Origin: Auriscalpium vulgare
Taxonomy: Eukaryota > Basidiomycota > Agaricomycetes > Russulales > Auriscalpiaceae
Direction of reading: 5' to 3'
NCBI GenBank assembly: GCA_019915015.1
Contig: JAHBBC010000007.1
Span: 992,001 to 1,056,000 of the forward strand
DNA length: 64,000 nucleotides
This document shows positions 1-12,171 of the stretch, one piece after another. Made by a program: the position numbers and the translations under genes. Below the pieces are notes generated by a model. That model had not been told where the DNA came from. It did not search any database and was given only the letters and a program-made list of their open reading frames with translations. The stretch's first letter is position 1, and every line of letters starts with the position of its first letter.

Positions 1-3000
1 TGCAGCTGTATCCATCAGCCGATACAGTTGTTATTCTTCATGCCGATAGCCTCCGTCTCCTGCGCGTCCTCGCCTTCTGGGAGGTGTTCCCCGGAACACA
101 GCATGCCCCGGAGCCCATCACTTTCCTTGCAGTCGACCCAGCCATGAAACTCGTACGTGGTCATTCTCTCGAGCATCACAAGCCCTCCTCAGAGTCACCC
201 CAAGATAGTCGCCGCTGCAGGCTCCCGCGTGGCCGCCTGGTCCCTTTCCGGCGTGCAGAGTTCCACTTGGCGCGTTCATTCGTCCCTGATACTCCCCGAG
301 CGCCAGATTGTAACCGCCCTCAACTGCAGATCTGGTATGTAGGACCGCCGTCGCACCCCCCGCACATCCCTAATCCGTCTCATTGCTGTGGGCTAGGGCT
401 CCTTGCGCTAGGCAGCGAATCCAGCCTAGCCGTGTACACCCTCATCCTGGAGAACGATCTGCCTACATGGTCCAACAAATGGTCATTCAGGTGCGCTCTT
501 CTCTGGGGCCTCCTTGACGATGGCCTTACGTTAGTTAGTGTCACCACCCCTTCTCGTGTGCGCTTCTCGCCATCCTTCATGTACATTGCTACTACGTCGC
601 AGGTATGTCATGGACTTGGTGCAGCGATTCGCTCTTTGACCAATCCATAGCAAGATAACGTAGTGCGCATATACCTGACGACGTCAGGTCGTCAGACCCA
701 GGCGATCTCGCATCCCAGACCACTATCCAATATAACCTGGCGCCATGCACAGGCATCCAGTCGGTATGTCCATCCCACTGTCAGTCAATAACGAATCTTT
801 ACGCGTCTTCAGCGATGACCTCATCCTCTACACTATCACTTCCGATGCGACCCTACGGATCTTTATGCCTGTTTTAGACTCTCCTCAACATGTGCAGCTC
901 CACGCATCATTGGACCTATTCTCCTCAATTCCGTCTTCCTCAGAATCATCATCCGATGATGTGCATTCCAGCGTCTACTGGTTAGACAGAGAAATTATCG
1001 GAGACTCCCTTGCACACATCCTGAAAAGTATGCCCGACGTAGACGATACGAAGACACGACGAGTGAGGGATATCAAAGAGGACGGCTGGGACCTATTTCT
1101 GCGAGTGCTCTCTGATGGGTCTATAGTCGTCCGAGCGGTCGCCGTAGGTGTTTATCTGATGCATTACCAAGATCTGAATTCACACCCGGGTCAGAATATA
1201 GACCATCGACCACCGAAACTCCTCAAGCAGTTCACTCTGCTGCAGAGTTGGCCATCTGCATTTCCGCGGGTTCCTACTCACCTCTACGTCCTTCCAAACC
1301 CAGGGAAATCGACTCTGACACTCATCACATCGTCGCCGCTCTCCACCCTTGCGCTAGAACCTCTCAATTTCTTTGACGCCCGAGCAGAAGGCCTCACATT
1401 GCAGGCGCAAGGCGAAGTCCGCGTTCTAGAAGAGGAGTCGCGAATATCTCGCTTTGTCCGTACTCCGGACGGCAAGGGAGTCGCTGTTGTAAGGGAGAAC
1501 GGAGGCGAGGCGTGGTTGGTGCATGATCGAGGCTCGAAGCTCGTGCGATCCGCCCGCTGGCCTGCGGAAGACCACGTCGTGGTTCTCGATGGAGGTCTTA
1601 CACACTCTCTTCTGCATTCAAACGTCATGCTAAACTCACGACAGGCCGTACATTCGCGACATACTCCAGAAACGACGGCAACCTGACTCTTCACACCACG
1701 CCTCCACAAGCCCTTGCCATCCCTTTGATATCCTCGCTCTTCTCTCTCCCACCGTCATCTGCTGGACCCCACGAATGCATCTTCGGGATCACTTCCGGCA
1801 CGACCCCTTCCATCCTGCACATACACGCCATCCAGACGCCCGGTCCGACGCTCCAACTCAAGTCACATACAACCCTTCCCTTGCGTGGGCCTGCCGCATT
1901 CATCGTTCCCGTGGATCCTATGGCGTGGAAGGGCGCAAGCGCAGACCCAGATCACGACGTGTTGTTGAGTGTCGCGCAGGATGGCGAGCTCATGTTCTGG
2001 GTGCAGGACGACGGGGTGGGTGCGGGGTGGAGATCGACTGGCAAAGTGCGCACGGGACGTGTGGGCATTACATGGGCGAGATGCAGCTCGGCGAAGAAGT
2101 CTGTGCTCGGTTTGTCAACGTTGCCTACGCATCTGTGTTGCACGTGGCTTACGCATTTTTGCAGTCGTTCCAGGTGCGGACGGTGAAGAACTGACGATAT
2201 GGGACTCAAAGGAATCTGAGTTCGCATCGGGCCTTGAGTACAGGAAGTATTTGAGTGCGGACGATCCCGTCAACGATCTAGACTGGAGCTCGACGCCGGA
2301 CAATCAGTCGATTCTAGCTGTGGGCTTCGAAAGACATATAGAAATTATCTGTCAACAGCAAATGACTTACTTCGACGAGGCCCCTGGTTGGGGAGTCATA
2401 TACAACATCGACATCGGCAGGTATGTGTGTCTGCAGACACGAAGACGTTGATGTGCTGAAGCGATCGGGATGTAGTTTGTTGCCTCACCCCATTAGCGAT
2501 TCCATTTGGCTGTCTCATGGTTCTCTACTAATCGGCTCGGGACATCAAATGTGTCTGTATGGCCAACCTCGCCCAGTGGAAGGTGCAGAGCCTGTCGAAG
2601 GCTTGTTCGAGCATGTGACCAGGCTCAACGGTCCCTTGGTCGACTACCATCCTCAGATGCTCCTGCAATGTCTTTTATGGGGTAAGTCAAGCACTCACTA
2701 GCATGCGTGTCTTTGGTCTGCTCACACTTGCGCGCACATGCGCACCTCAGAGAAATTGGAACTAGTCAAAGAAATCATCGTCAACCTGTCGCGGGATCTT
2801 GCAAGGATGAACGATGTGGATTCCGGCGAGCGCAAGAAGTTTGAGTCGACACCTTTGCCCGTTGACTACTTCCTGCGCAAATCTCTGAATAGCTCTGTAA
2901 GTTCCTTTACAACTTCTGTTCTCCTAAAGCTTACAGCTATCTTCAGACTGCCGTCACAAATGGTCAACATCGGCACCAATACAACACCCTTTTTGCGAAC

Positions 3001-4821
3001 GAGTTTGTTTACCCGTGATTTGTAAACGATAGTTGATTCACTGGGTGCCTAGGTCTGACGAAGAAGGCTTCACGCGGACGTTGGTGGAAAGCGTACTAGA
3101 GCAGCTCGAGGCTAATCCCCTACCACATCTTACACCAAATGAACACGCCCATCTACTCGTGCTCATCCAGGCTACCCTCGAAGTGCGTTACACCACCCCG
3201 GCATTGACCTCTGACCGATTGCCACGCACCAGGTTGATGAATCCCGACGAGCCCTTGATGCAAACGGCCTGCGCTATCTCATCTCTATGAGGTCCTTCTA
3301 CATCATCAACAAGCGCAGCTCCGCCCCTAGTAGCCCGACATCAAAGGGCTTTGTTGCGCGCAAGACCGGCTGGCGCGCACGGTTACGCTTCCGCGACATG
3401 ATCTGGGCGTTCCACAGCGAGAGTCAGGGCTTGTTGCTGTCAGCGGCGCAGTCAGCATGTCAAGGCAAGATGGCTTGGAGTGACGCCCGCGCCACGGGTG
3501 TGTTTATCTGGCTCAACGGGCTTGACGCTTTGGTACGTATGCAGGATTAGTGTCTCATGCGCTGCTTCTTACGAACGAATGTTTACATCACAGAAAGCGC
3601 ACATGGAGGTCATAGCACGGACTGAGTACATGGCCGGCGATAACCGCGATCCCGTGGCGTGTTCACTGTTCTTCTTTGCCCTGGGGAAGCACAAACTTGT
3701 GCATGGACTCTGGCGCCAAGCCGCATGGCACAAAGAGCAAAATGCGATGCTCAAATTCTTGTCGAACGACTTCAAGCAGCCGCGATGGCGCACCGCTGCA
3801 CTCAAGAATGCGTATGCGCTGCTGAGCAAGCAGCGTTTTGGTGGGTTACGTTTGCCAGGCTGCAGGCTTGTCCGACTCACGAGGACCCTCAGAATACGCG
3901 GCTGCGTTCTTCTTACTTGGAGGGAGTTTGAGAGATGCGGTCAACGTATGCATACGACAGCTGGATGACTTCCAGCTTGCCGTGGCGATTGCCCGTATCG
4001 TTGAGGGCAGCGATGACGGACCAATCCTACAAGATATCCTGAACAATACGATCATACCCCTCTCCTTCCGCAAGGGCAATCGCTGGCTCGCAAGCTGGGC
4101 CTTCTGGTTGCTTCACAGACGTGATCTAGCTGTTCGAATTCTCGTGGTATGTCCTTTGCTAGCACAACGTGCAACTCCATCTCATGCTGTTTATGCCAGA
4201 CACCGCTGCAAGACATCGCTAGCGTACTCGAGGTGCCAATCCCGGAAATAGGAAGTCCTCACTACGACGATCCGAGTCTTGCACTGCTATTCTCCCAGCT
4301 TAAGTCGAAGACCCTACAAACGGCGAAAGGAACCAGCGAAATCTCAGGACGCGTCGAGTTCAATTTTGTGCTGCAGATAGCGCGCGTTTTCACGAGGATG
4401 GGTACGCAGCTCTTTGCATGTCTCGTGCCGTCCCGCATCTTAAATGACATCAGGCTGCCACGTTCTTGCGCTGGACCTCGTCCGCTCATGGTCATTCGAC
4501 CGCCCCTCCACAGTCATGCACGACCCTGTGCAGCCCGAAACTCCACCGAGCCCCACGTCCGTGCGCCGGATGTTCGCCCTCGAGCCCGCCATGCGTAGAC
4601 GTTCCTCAATCATCATCGACATGGACGTGTCCACCGCGCCCCCGACACGCAGAGCATCGCCCGAGCGCAGCGAACCGGGCGAGCCCGCTCTGCCGACAAT
4701 CAAAGAGGCGATTAAAGAGGAGGGAGACTTCTTTGCGCGCAAGGCGGGATTGGGTAGCCTCATGAAGTCTGCAAAACAGGATGTTCAAGTACCAGAGTTC
4801 GACATGAATTCATTCTTCTGA
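1..4821 (+). CDS. RAV1: RAVE complex subunit Rav1 (rabconnectin-3-like), 5' partial
   Basis: This is the large scaffold subunit of RAVE, which reassembles the V1 and V0 sectors of the vacuolar/endosomal H+-ATPase. The first half reads as WD40 beta-propeller repeats (for example the LLALGSESSLAVYTL and LYTITSDATLRIF stretches). The Rav1-type C-terminal alpha-solenoid follows from about 3050, with GDNRDPVACSLFFFALGKHK and EYAAAFFLLGGSLRDAVNVC, then a Pro/Ser-rich tail ending DMNSFF. At least ten short introns are inferred; one joins KQRF to EYAA across about 3841-3889. The start codon lies before the window or close to its edge. One break is not explained by splicing: near 1591-1596 the frame slips by -1 between VVLDG and RSYTLSSAFKRHAK, and both sides read as normal Rav1 sequence. 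The gene converges on GDI, with 137 bp between the stop codons. Confidence 0.85.
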
Positions 4822-4958
4822 GATCTGCAGCGTTGCAATGCGAAGACGTGCAAAATCGTGATTTGTGATTTAAGTGTTGTACAGATTCATGTATTGCTGC
4901 TATATCAGAGCGCCGGAAGAGTAAGAAGGTGCGGAGAAATCTTGCTGAAGAGCATTCA

Positions 4959-6615
4959 TTACGCCTCGACCTCGACCTCGCGCTTCTTCAGAACCAGGTC
5001 AGAGCCAACGACCCTCTTCCAAACATCCTGAACGTCCTCCACGACAGTCTCGAAGTGACTTGTGGCATCGTACGAGCGCGTGACGAAGATGTTGTCCGAC
5101 TTGCCGTCCGAGGTGGGTGTGTACAGAGGGGACACAGAGATGAACCTGCAGTACAATAAGCGAGTGCGCATGAGCTAAATATGGAGAACAAGCATACTTG
5201 TCGTAAATGGGGCCGAGGAGCTGGAGACCAGGGGCAATCTCTTGCTCTGGCCGTTCGGTCTCCACGATGGTGCTGACGATGGCGACGTAGACGTCCTTAG
5301 CGCAGACATTATGTGTCGACGAAACCATCGCGATGTAAATGTCTGCTCGCGCATCAGCATGCGCGCCGACCCGCGAACCACATCACGCACCGTTACGACG
5401 CCCGACCTGGTTCTGGGGGATAATGATCTGGACGCTGTCCGTGTCTTCCGTTCCCGGGATGGGGTGCTTTAGGATGCAGATGGCCCGCACGACCTTGCCT
5501 TCCTCAACAACGCGGAGCTTCCCACCGTCCTTGCCGGCGCCAAAGTAGCTCGGGTCCCCGATGACCTGCTTCGCCTTAACGGTCTCGTCGCCGCTCCGCA
5601 CGCCGACGAACTTGCCGTCCGCGTCCGTGACGATCTCGTCGATCTGCTTATCGAGCATGTACGTGCCGCCGTAGATTGCGGACAGGCGCGCGAAGGACTG
5701 CGGGAGCTCGCCGAGGCCGTAGAGGGGGTAGATGTAGGGGGATTTACCATAGCGCGCCATGGAGGAGGTGTAGAGCACGATGCGATCATAAGTAGGGCGG
5801 GCGGGCTTGGTGATGTAGCTGGGTGAGGGTCAGATGTGCACGATCCAGCCAGTGATATGCTGCTTACTCGTCGTCCAAGTACAGAGCCATCGAGTGGCCG
5901 ATGAAATCCTGTGTGCCAGGCTCCAAGCCGAACTTCTCGTAGACCGCCTTCATGATGTCCGTATCCAGATTGATACCTAAGGTAACAGCACAGTCAGTGA
6001 CAGGAGACCCCTAGGCGACATGCGCAGACAGACCTTGGTGCGTGGCGGGGTCCTCATCCTTCCAATTCTGCAGGAACTCAAAGAACTTCTTTGCACGACG
6101 TTTCTCAAAGAGCCCCATCAAGGGGCTCCTAACCGCCTCCATCTCCGTACTGGGGACCTTGGAGATCCTGCCGTCGCGGTACACGAACGAGCCCGCGATC
6201 TGCTTAAACTCGAGATAGCGCGTGACGTCCGTGTGCACGAGGATCTTGGTGAGCTCGCCAGACGCAATGATGAATTTGGGTACGAGGTCGACGGCGTAGT
6301 CGCGGTCGCGCCCGAGCTCTGCGGGCGGCGTCTGGTCTGGGCGGAATTTGCGATAGAGCTGCATGCGCGAGGTCAGCGGCGGTGATATCGATGGTAGGAG
6401 ATGCACATGCCTGGGTGAGGTTGAGACTCGCGCTGTCGCCGCCGTAGTAGTCGTTCCTGTCCATGTGCAGTACTTTCTTGCCCTCGACGGACAAGAGGCC
6501 GGACAGAATACATTCGGTCAACCCAGTGCCCAGGACGACGACCTGTGGACAGGGATGTGAGCGAGGCATCAGATGGCTTAGGAGAGGGGGGAGCTACATC
6601 GTATTCTTCATCCAT
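4959..6615 (-). CDS. GDI1: Rab GDP-dissociation inhibitor (GDI)
   Basis: GDI extracts prenylated GDP-bound Rab GTPases from membranes and recycles them through the cytosol, so it serves every vesicle-transport step. The N-terminus [19 protein letters not shown], then [20 protein letters not shown], is the conserved GDI/REP dinucleotide-fold-like start. [38 protein letters not shown] and the [12 protein letters not shown] region follow. The protein ends in a charged tail, KKREVEVEA. The start at 6615 is fixed by the family N-terminus, which is split by an intron right after MDEEYD. The second intron (6359-6410) uses a GC donor, GCATGT, joining LNLTQ to LYRKFRP. A hAT transposon lies only about 100 bp upstream, so the native promoter has been pushed some 5.3 kb away. 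Confidence 0.93.
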
Positions 6616-6717
6616 GGCTAGGTGTACAAGTGAAAGGGTGGGTGGAAAGTGATGGTCAAGGAGTAAGGGCGGCGGGCTGGGTAGCAACTCAGGCTGGAAA
6701 CGAGTACCTGCATACAC

Positions 6718-6725
6718 ATAATCGA
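6718..6725. repeat. Left 8-bp target-site duplication ATAATCGA
   Basis: ATAATCGA directly precedes the left terminal repeat and recurs without mismatch directly after the right one at 12053-12060. Eight bases is the duplication length made by hAT transposases. Confidence 0.93.
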
Positions 6726-6745
6726 TAGCGTTGCGGGAAAAACCT
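6726..6745 (+). repeat. Left terminal inverted repeat of the hAT element
   Basis: The repeat reads TAGCGTTGCGGGAAAAACCT. It matches the reverse complement of 12033-12052 at 19 of 20 positions; the fourth base is C here and T at the other end. Similarity stops just inside this point. Confidence 0.92.
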
Positions 6746-6754
6746 GAGTTTTTC

Positions 6755-6860
6755 CCCGAAAACGTTTTTCCCCGGTAATGTACCTGTATAGTACCGGTAC
6801 CATACCTGCCCTGCCCTGGGCCCCAATATACCCGGTACAATACCTCCAGCACGTGATGTG
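6755..6860. promoter_or_regulatory. Left subterminal GGTAC/ACCGG motif cluster
   Basis: Several short motifs of the type GTACCGGTACC, ACCGG and GGTAC are packed within about 100 bp of the left end and followed by CACGTGATGTG. Related motifs and an inverted ATCACGTGA occur at the right end (about 11943-12020). Short subterminal repeats are typical hAT transposase binding sites; that role is inferred here. Confidence 0.5.
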
Positions 6861-7158
6861 TGTCGGCCCCTCCGGCGCCCGGCGCCGGCCCATGAGCCAT
6901 GAGGCTCGCAGCCTCGCACGCAGACATGGCCGGCAGTCGTAAGGTGGTTGTGCAATGCTACGCGGATGTTTAAGGAGGTATTAGACACATCCCGCCTCGG
7001 CATGGGATAGTTGCAAGAGTGTTGTATGCAGCAACGTGTGTATGATCGACCCGTTGCTGTGATCGACATTTACACTCCGTAGTGAGTGACTAAATGAGGG
7101 CGCAATCTTCACCTTCGACACTGGCCTAGCACATTTTGCCAACCCTCAAAACTGTCAA

Positions 7159-10100
7159 ATGGCGGACGACGAGGTCATCCACGACATCGACTCATTTCAA
7201 ACTCTGGGTGATATCCTCAAAAGAATACCCATTCCCGACGACATTAAACATGTCCTACTACCCACACCAGCCCTGCGCAATGCCGATATCCAAAATTTCC
7301 CTGTCCCACCGGAGGCGAACGCGCCGTCTCTGCTCCAGCAGAGCACACTCTTCTCGAAGGGCCAAAGCTTCATAACGGCCGCAAATGCAATGGTCCTGCT
7401 CTCTAGGCCGATGCCGCCGCACACCGAGGTGTTGGAAATCCTGCAAAACCGCGTCATCCCCGCCCTAGAGACAGGCTATGCTTGCCTGGGCTATCCTGTT
7501 CAAGAGTCGGTCACTCAACAAACACTCAAAACCCCGATGTGGGTTCTCACCTACTGGTACGAGGTCCGGCGCATACTCGCTGCCAAGGCGCGCCTTTCTC
7601 TGGCCACTGCGTGGTTGAAGACTTGGACCGAGGGCTTGCTCAACGACGAGGTGAAGTCCCTTGCTGCAGACACGTCAGCACTCCTCGACGACTGGCCATG
7701 GGACGTACCCCTCCCAACGACGATGGCGTCGATCCAAAGACGCTTACATCGTACTGTGGTCGGCGTTGGCTGGCGGCGGAGCATATGGATCAGCTGGGGA
7801 TGCTGCTAGGTCATCGTCTGCAAAGACAAGGCAAGCCGGCATGTATACTGCCGAGTGCGGCATCAGTCAAGCTCATTGACACGTACCGCAACCGCGCACG
7901 ACTCAATGCTAGCGGAACATCTTACCAATCAATGCGCGGCATCACTCCCCTACGATTGGCTGGCTCGCAGCTGCAAGATGGATCACTCAAGGAGGTTGGA
8001 ATGACGATCGGGGTGCGGATCGATGGCGCGGATGTGCTCTTGCCAGCAGCCGTACACGAGACAAATCACTGGGTGTCCGTTGCGATCAGCGTAGAGCCAC
8101 ACACGGCTTTCTATGCTGATTCTCTTGGACGGAAGCCGCCCCGCGAGCTGTTGGAGATGATAGAATGGTGGTTAGGACAACACGGAGCGACTGGGCCGCT
8201 TTCACTCAACGTGTTACCATGCACCCCACAGCTCGACAGCTTCTCCTGCTCTGTCCTCAGCCACAATTCTCTTGCTCCCATCTCATCCCCGACGACATCC
8301 ATCTCCTCTCGGATACAGACTGTGTCGTGCAACGCATTCGACACCTTGCTGACATAATGTGTTACCTACGTGACATGGTCAGTGCGCGCTCAGCTTCACT
8401 TACTTGCGGACTCGACTCACCGACAGTGCAGGACAGTCTCAAATACAAGTCCAATATGCTAGCGCCTGGCATGCTTATACGGCAAGTGCGCACACATCGG
8501 CGTTCACGAAGCCGCAGTTATTGAGTCTAGAAGGCGTCGTTAAGAGGCGACTGAGTGTAGCCACCAATGTCACGCCACTCACCGTGCCAGCCAAACGCAC
8601 GAAGAAAAATGCCGCTTCGAAAGGAAAGGAACCGGCGGAGAGTTCCGGCAATGCGGGGAGCAAGCAGCAGTGGGACGAGGTCTTCAAACCGGCGCCGTTG
8701 AATCTGCATATTGCTGGAACGTCAACTGTAAGTGCCCAAAGAGGTTGTCAGCGCGCGACAGCAGTAAGTAACAGAAGCTTTGCTTACAGGTTGCAAAGCG
8801 TTCGGGCGGAAACACAGTCGCTACGCACAAGCAGCCTAGTAGTTCACCGGTACTGCAAGACCAGCAGCTCGATGAACAGAAATCAGATGCCGAAGGAGTT
8901 GCGGACGGCGCAGCTCCGTATGTGAACGAGATGGGGGAAGAAGATGGGAGCGACATGGAGATTGAGCTTAACCCTGGTGACCTTGTCAAATGGGTGCAGC
9001 CGAAGAAGGATGCGCGCCGGGGAGGACGGCCGCCGGATCCTCTGATGGACGCTCTCACCGAGGCTTGCTATCGCCGCGACAATCCAACTACGCTGCTCTG
9101 GCGCTGTGTCGGAGGTCCTGATAACCCTTGCCATCATACTTTCCGACATCGAGCGTTGATCCGAGTCGTTCGTCATGCAAAGGACTGCCCCAAGCTGTCC
9201 TCAGAGCTGCGGGAGAAAGTGCACATACATTCAGCTGGAAAGGCACTGTCTGCGCAGGTCCAGGAGCTCACCAATTCGAAAGGATCCATGATGGTTGCGA
9301 AGGAACTAGGAGCTCAAGATGGAATTGGACAAGATGGGGAGAAGCAAGATGCAGGCGCCGCGACACATGCGTTCTTTCGGCAAGCAAAGGCGCTTGGGAA
9401 GCTCGAGCGTCACAGAAAGCTCGACCTTGCCATTCTTAAACTCATATGCGTCGCGGGTTTGCCAACATATATCGTCTCGCGCCCGGAGTGGAAGGAGATG
9501 CTTGAGATTGCCTTACCATCATATGCACCTTCAACCAGAGACAAGCTCGAATATGAAGGCATCGTAAACGAAGCATCGTGGGTCCGCCGGGAGCAACTCA
9601 AGTATCTGCAAGGTCAGGAAGACCTCACTCTCTCCTATGACGGCGGAACTTCGACAGGTCGTGAGTCCTACTGGACTGTACACGTCTCGACCTCAGACCG
9701 TGAAGTATACTTGATGGACACACGGGAGGCAACTTCCGAGTCGCACACTGCACCTTGGATTGTTGAGAATGTCGCAAGTCCGGTGCGTGGGCATTGGAAC
9801 TTAACTACTTCAGCAATTTCTAACAACTTCGCGCAGATTGTCAATGCCATCGGTCCGTCCAGGTTTTCCGGCCTGACATGTGATAGCACGGGTAACACGC
9901 GAGCCTCGCGTTCCATTGCAATTCTGGCCCTCATGCCCACTGCGCTCAATCTTGCGGATGTTTGCCATCACTTGAATCGCACAATCCTTGAGATTAATCT
10001 CATTGATGTTTTCAAACCGGTGCGCAAACGTCCACACTACCAGCATTAATCAGATCTAATCCGCAACCAGATCATCCGTGTGGTGCGGCAGACAATAACA

Positions 10101-11673
10101 TTATTTCATACCTCGCACGCTGGACATGCAGCCCTCAAGAAAGCTCGTGAAAAACTAAAGACAGGACGCGGCCTGGAGGCTATCGGAAAGACGAGATTCG
10201 CAACAATCCCGCTCTCTGCTCGCTCTGTCCATCGGTCCTCAGCTGCGATCAAGAAAGTCATCCGTGAATCGCCTAACGGACTTTATGAGGTACAATTGAT
10301 GGATCGACTAGACGAAATGACTTGCTGACAACATTCGCAGGAAATTGCTGAGTATTTTCAGCCTGCACCGGATGATCACCAGACATTCAAGTTCGAGTCT
10401 GGTCTCTCCCAGTTCATCGCGGCCACTTTGCCTGCAACAAAGGCATTAGCCTGCCTGGAGGCTCTGGAGGCGACTGCTGCCGACGTCTATATATTCTGGC
10501 ATGCTGTTATTCGTGCAACAGAGGACGCCTTTCAAAATCCTAGGCTGTATTTTGACGCTGAGGTCGCGAACGCCATCCGCGGCATCCTCAATGCGCGACA
10601 TCGCCAACTCTTTCTGGATGGCAACATAGCTAATAATGCATACCTTGCTGCAGCATATCTGAACCCTGGTTAGAGCCATTCTTTTGCTTGCATCTCGTCG
10701 CTGTCTTATGTGTGCATCAATCAGATCTTATCACGTCGGACCTGTGGCTACCGGAAGGCGAGAAGGTGACACTCATTGGTGTTCGGCATCCATCAATTTT
10801 CGAGTCCGTTGTCCGCTTCTTAGCCAACATCGGAGAGAAAGAGATCGTTCATGGCCATAAGAAGGCATTCTTGAAGTGGGCAAAAAAAGGGAAATCATTT
10901 ACAGCCCAACTTCACAGGGAAACTCTAGCCTATGCTCGACACCAGTTCCCATTCGATCATCCGCTCGACGATACGGTTCCGCAGGCGGTCCTTAAGTGGT
11001 GGAAGGGCCGTGTTGGCTCTGATAATGTGCACATCCTTCCGGTACGTGTTCGTGTCCGTATGATTCACCGAGCGCTGCCGACTGATGCTGTCATGAATAG
11101 CATCTCGCTATCAAACTGTATTCCGTCCGAGTCAACTCCATGCCCGATGAACGGACTGGCTCTACATTCACATGGCTTACTCCAAAGCATAGGAATCGGC
11201 TATCCGTGCATAACATGTCTGCAATGACTCAAGTCCGACAGTACCACATGTCTAAGAGCAAGGTAAGCAACCTCCGTTCTTTATTGAAGTACACAGTGTT
11301 CCAACCATTCGAGCAGGTGCGCGCGCACACTAATCAATTCCCTTCGGTCAAGTTCTACAACATCGAAAAGAAGGTATTCCCCTCTTCAGAAAACGCACCC
11401 GCACCGATGTCGGACGAAGAAGACGACAATGACGACAATGACGTTCAAGGTGAAGACCTGGCAGAACCGTACGAACCTGCCAATGCTTTCATCAAGATGC
11501 CTCACATCAACCTGAGGTCTGCAATTTTATCTGATGTCCTCGCGGAGGAAGCTCAGCTTCCTGCACGTCGGAACCCTGCTGTCGGAGTCAGTGCAGGTCA
11601 GGCTAGGGACGAGAGCATACCAGATTCTGATGAAGAGGACAATGATTTCAGCACAGATGCCTTGTTTCAATAA
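7159..11673 (+). CDS. Ulp1-type (C48) protease and DUF659/hAT transposase polyprotein of the transposon
   Basis: The coding sequence starts MADDEVIHDIDSF. A cysteine-protease region follows (about 7980-8350), with the Ulp1 triad signature: His in ETNHWVSVAI, Asp in AFYADSLG, and Gln/Cys in PQLDSFSC. A Lys-rich linker leads to a BED-like finger (C, C, H and C within CVGGPDNPCHHTFRHRALIR and the HAKDC that follows), then DUF659 (SYDGGTSTGRESYWTVHVS and FSGLTCDSTGNTRAS), the hAT RNase-H-like part (GKTRFATIPLSARS, FWHAVIRATEDAF) and an acidic C-terminus. GT-AG introns are inferred near 8728-8789, 9782-9836 and 10019-10070. The reading runs from protease to transposase, so one fused product is likely, though two adjacent genes remain possible. 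Apparent -1 slips lie at about 7713-7715 and 8271-8282. Which SUMO-like substrate the protease cuts, if any, is unknown. Confidence 0.75.
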
Positions 11674-11939
11674 GCCTCCCGAGGTTTCAGTATGTATTGT
11701 ACGCGTTGTTACAATGTACGCTCGAGTGCTGCGGCAGCCTTGCAAAAGCCGCGTCTGCTGACAAATCATGACACTTGTGTAGCAGGCAGCAGCGAATTCG
11801 TACAGGTCGGGGCACCTACGGCTAAGCTCTGGCAATTTGGCTATGGATACATACACTGCTAAATCTTCATCTGATGCATTGAAACCATTCCAAATCCTCG
11901 TGTGTACGCGAAAATCGAGCTGCTACTGCGTGGGAACTA

Positions 11940-12030
11940 AACATCACGTGACTATTTCCCTGGTACGGTACCGGTTTGATACCTCCCCGGCTAGGAGCGC
12001 CACCGGTACCTTACCGGGGGGATACTGGCC
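11940..12030. promoter_or_regulatory. Right subterminal GGTAC/ACCGG motif cluster
   Basis: GGTACGGTACCGG, CACCGGTACC and TTACCGGGG are packed just inside the right terminal repeat, mirroring the left end. They are probable transposase binding sites by analogy with other hAT elements. Confidence 0.5.
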
Positions 12031-12032
12031 AG

Positions 12033-12052
12033 AGGTTTTTCCCGCAACACTA
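12033..12052 (-). repeat. Right terminal inverted repeat of the hAT element
   Basis: The repeat reads AGGTTTTTCCCGCAACACTA on the + strand, the inverted partner of 6726-6745 with one mismatch. Confidence 0.92.
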
Positions 12053-12060
12053 ATAATCGA
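12053..12060. repeat. Right 8-bp target-site duplication ATAATCGA
   Basis: An exact copy of 6718-6725. Removing one copy together with the element restores the pre-insertion sequence. Confidence 0.93.
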
Positions 12061-12171
12061 TCTGTGGCACGTGTTCGCCCCCTGCAGTGCCACCGTATGT
12101 AAGGGCAGCCGCAGTGAGGATATGGTCAACAACGTTCCTTCGCGGTCTTTCCTCTCGCGAGACCCGCGACG

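Larger units (their letters stand above)
6726..12052 (+). mobile_element. hAT-superfamily DNA transposon carrying a Ulp1-type protease (5,327 bp)
   Basis: The element is bounded by 20-bp terminal inverted repeats with one mismatch (6726-6745 and 12033-12052). Both ends start TAGNG, typical of hAT, and are flanked by a perfect 8-bp duplication. Inside, on the + strand, is coding sequence for a C48 peptidase, a BED-like zinc finger and a DUF659/hAT transposase. Both subterminal regions are rich in GGTACC/ACCGGTA-type motifs, probable transposase binding sites. The matching duplications and nearly identical ends suggest a fairly recent insertion. The coding part shows two apparent -1 frame breaks, so whether it is still autonomous is unclear. 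It sits between GDI and an orphan exon that may have been GDI's divergent neighbour. Confidence 0.9.
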
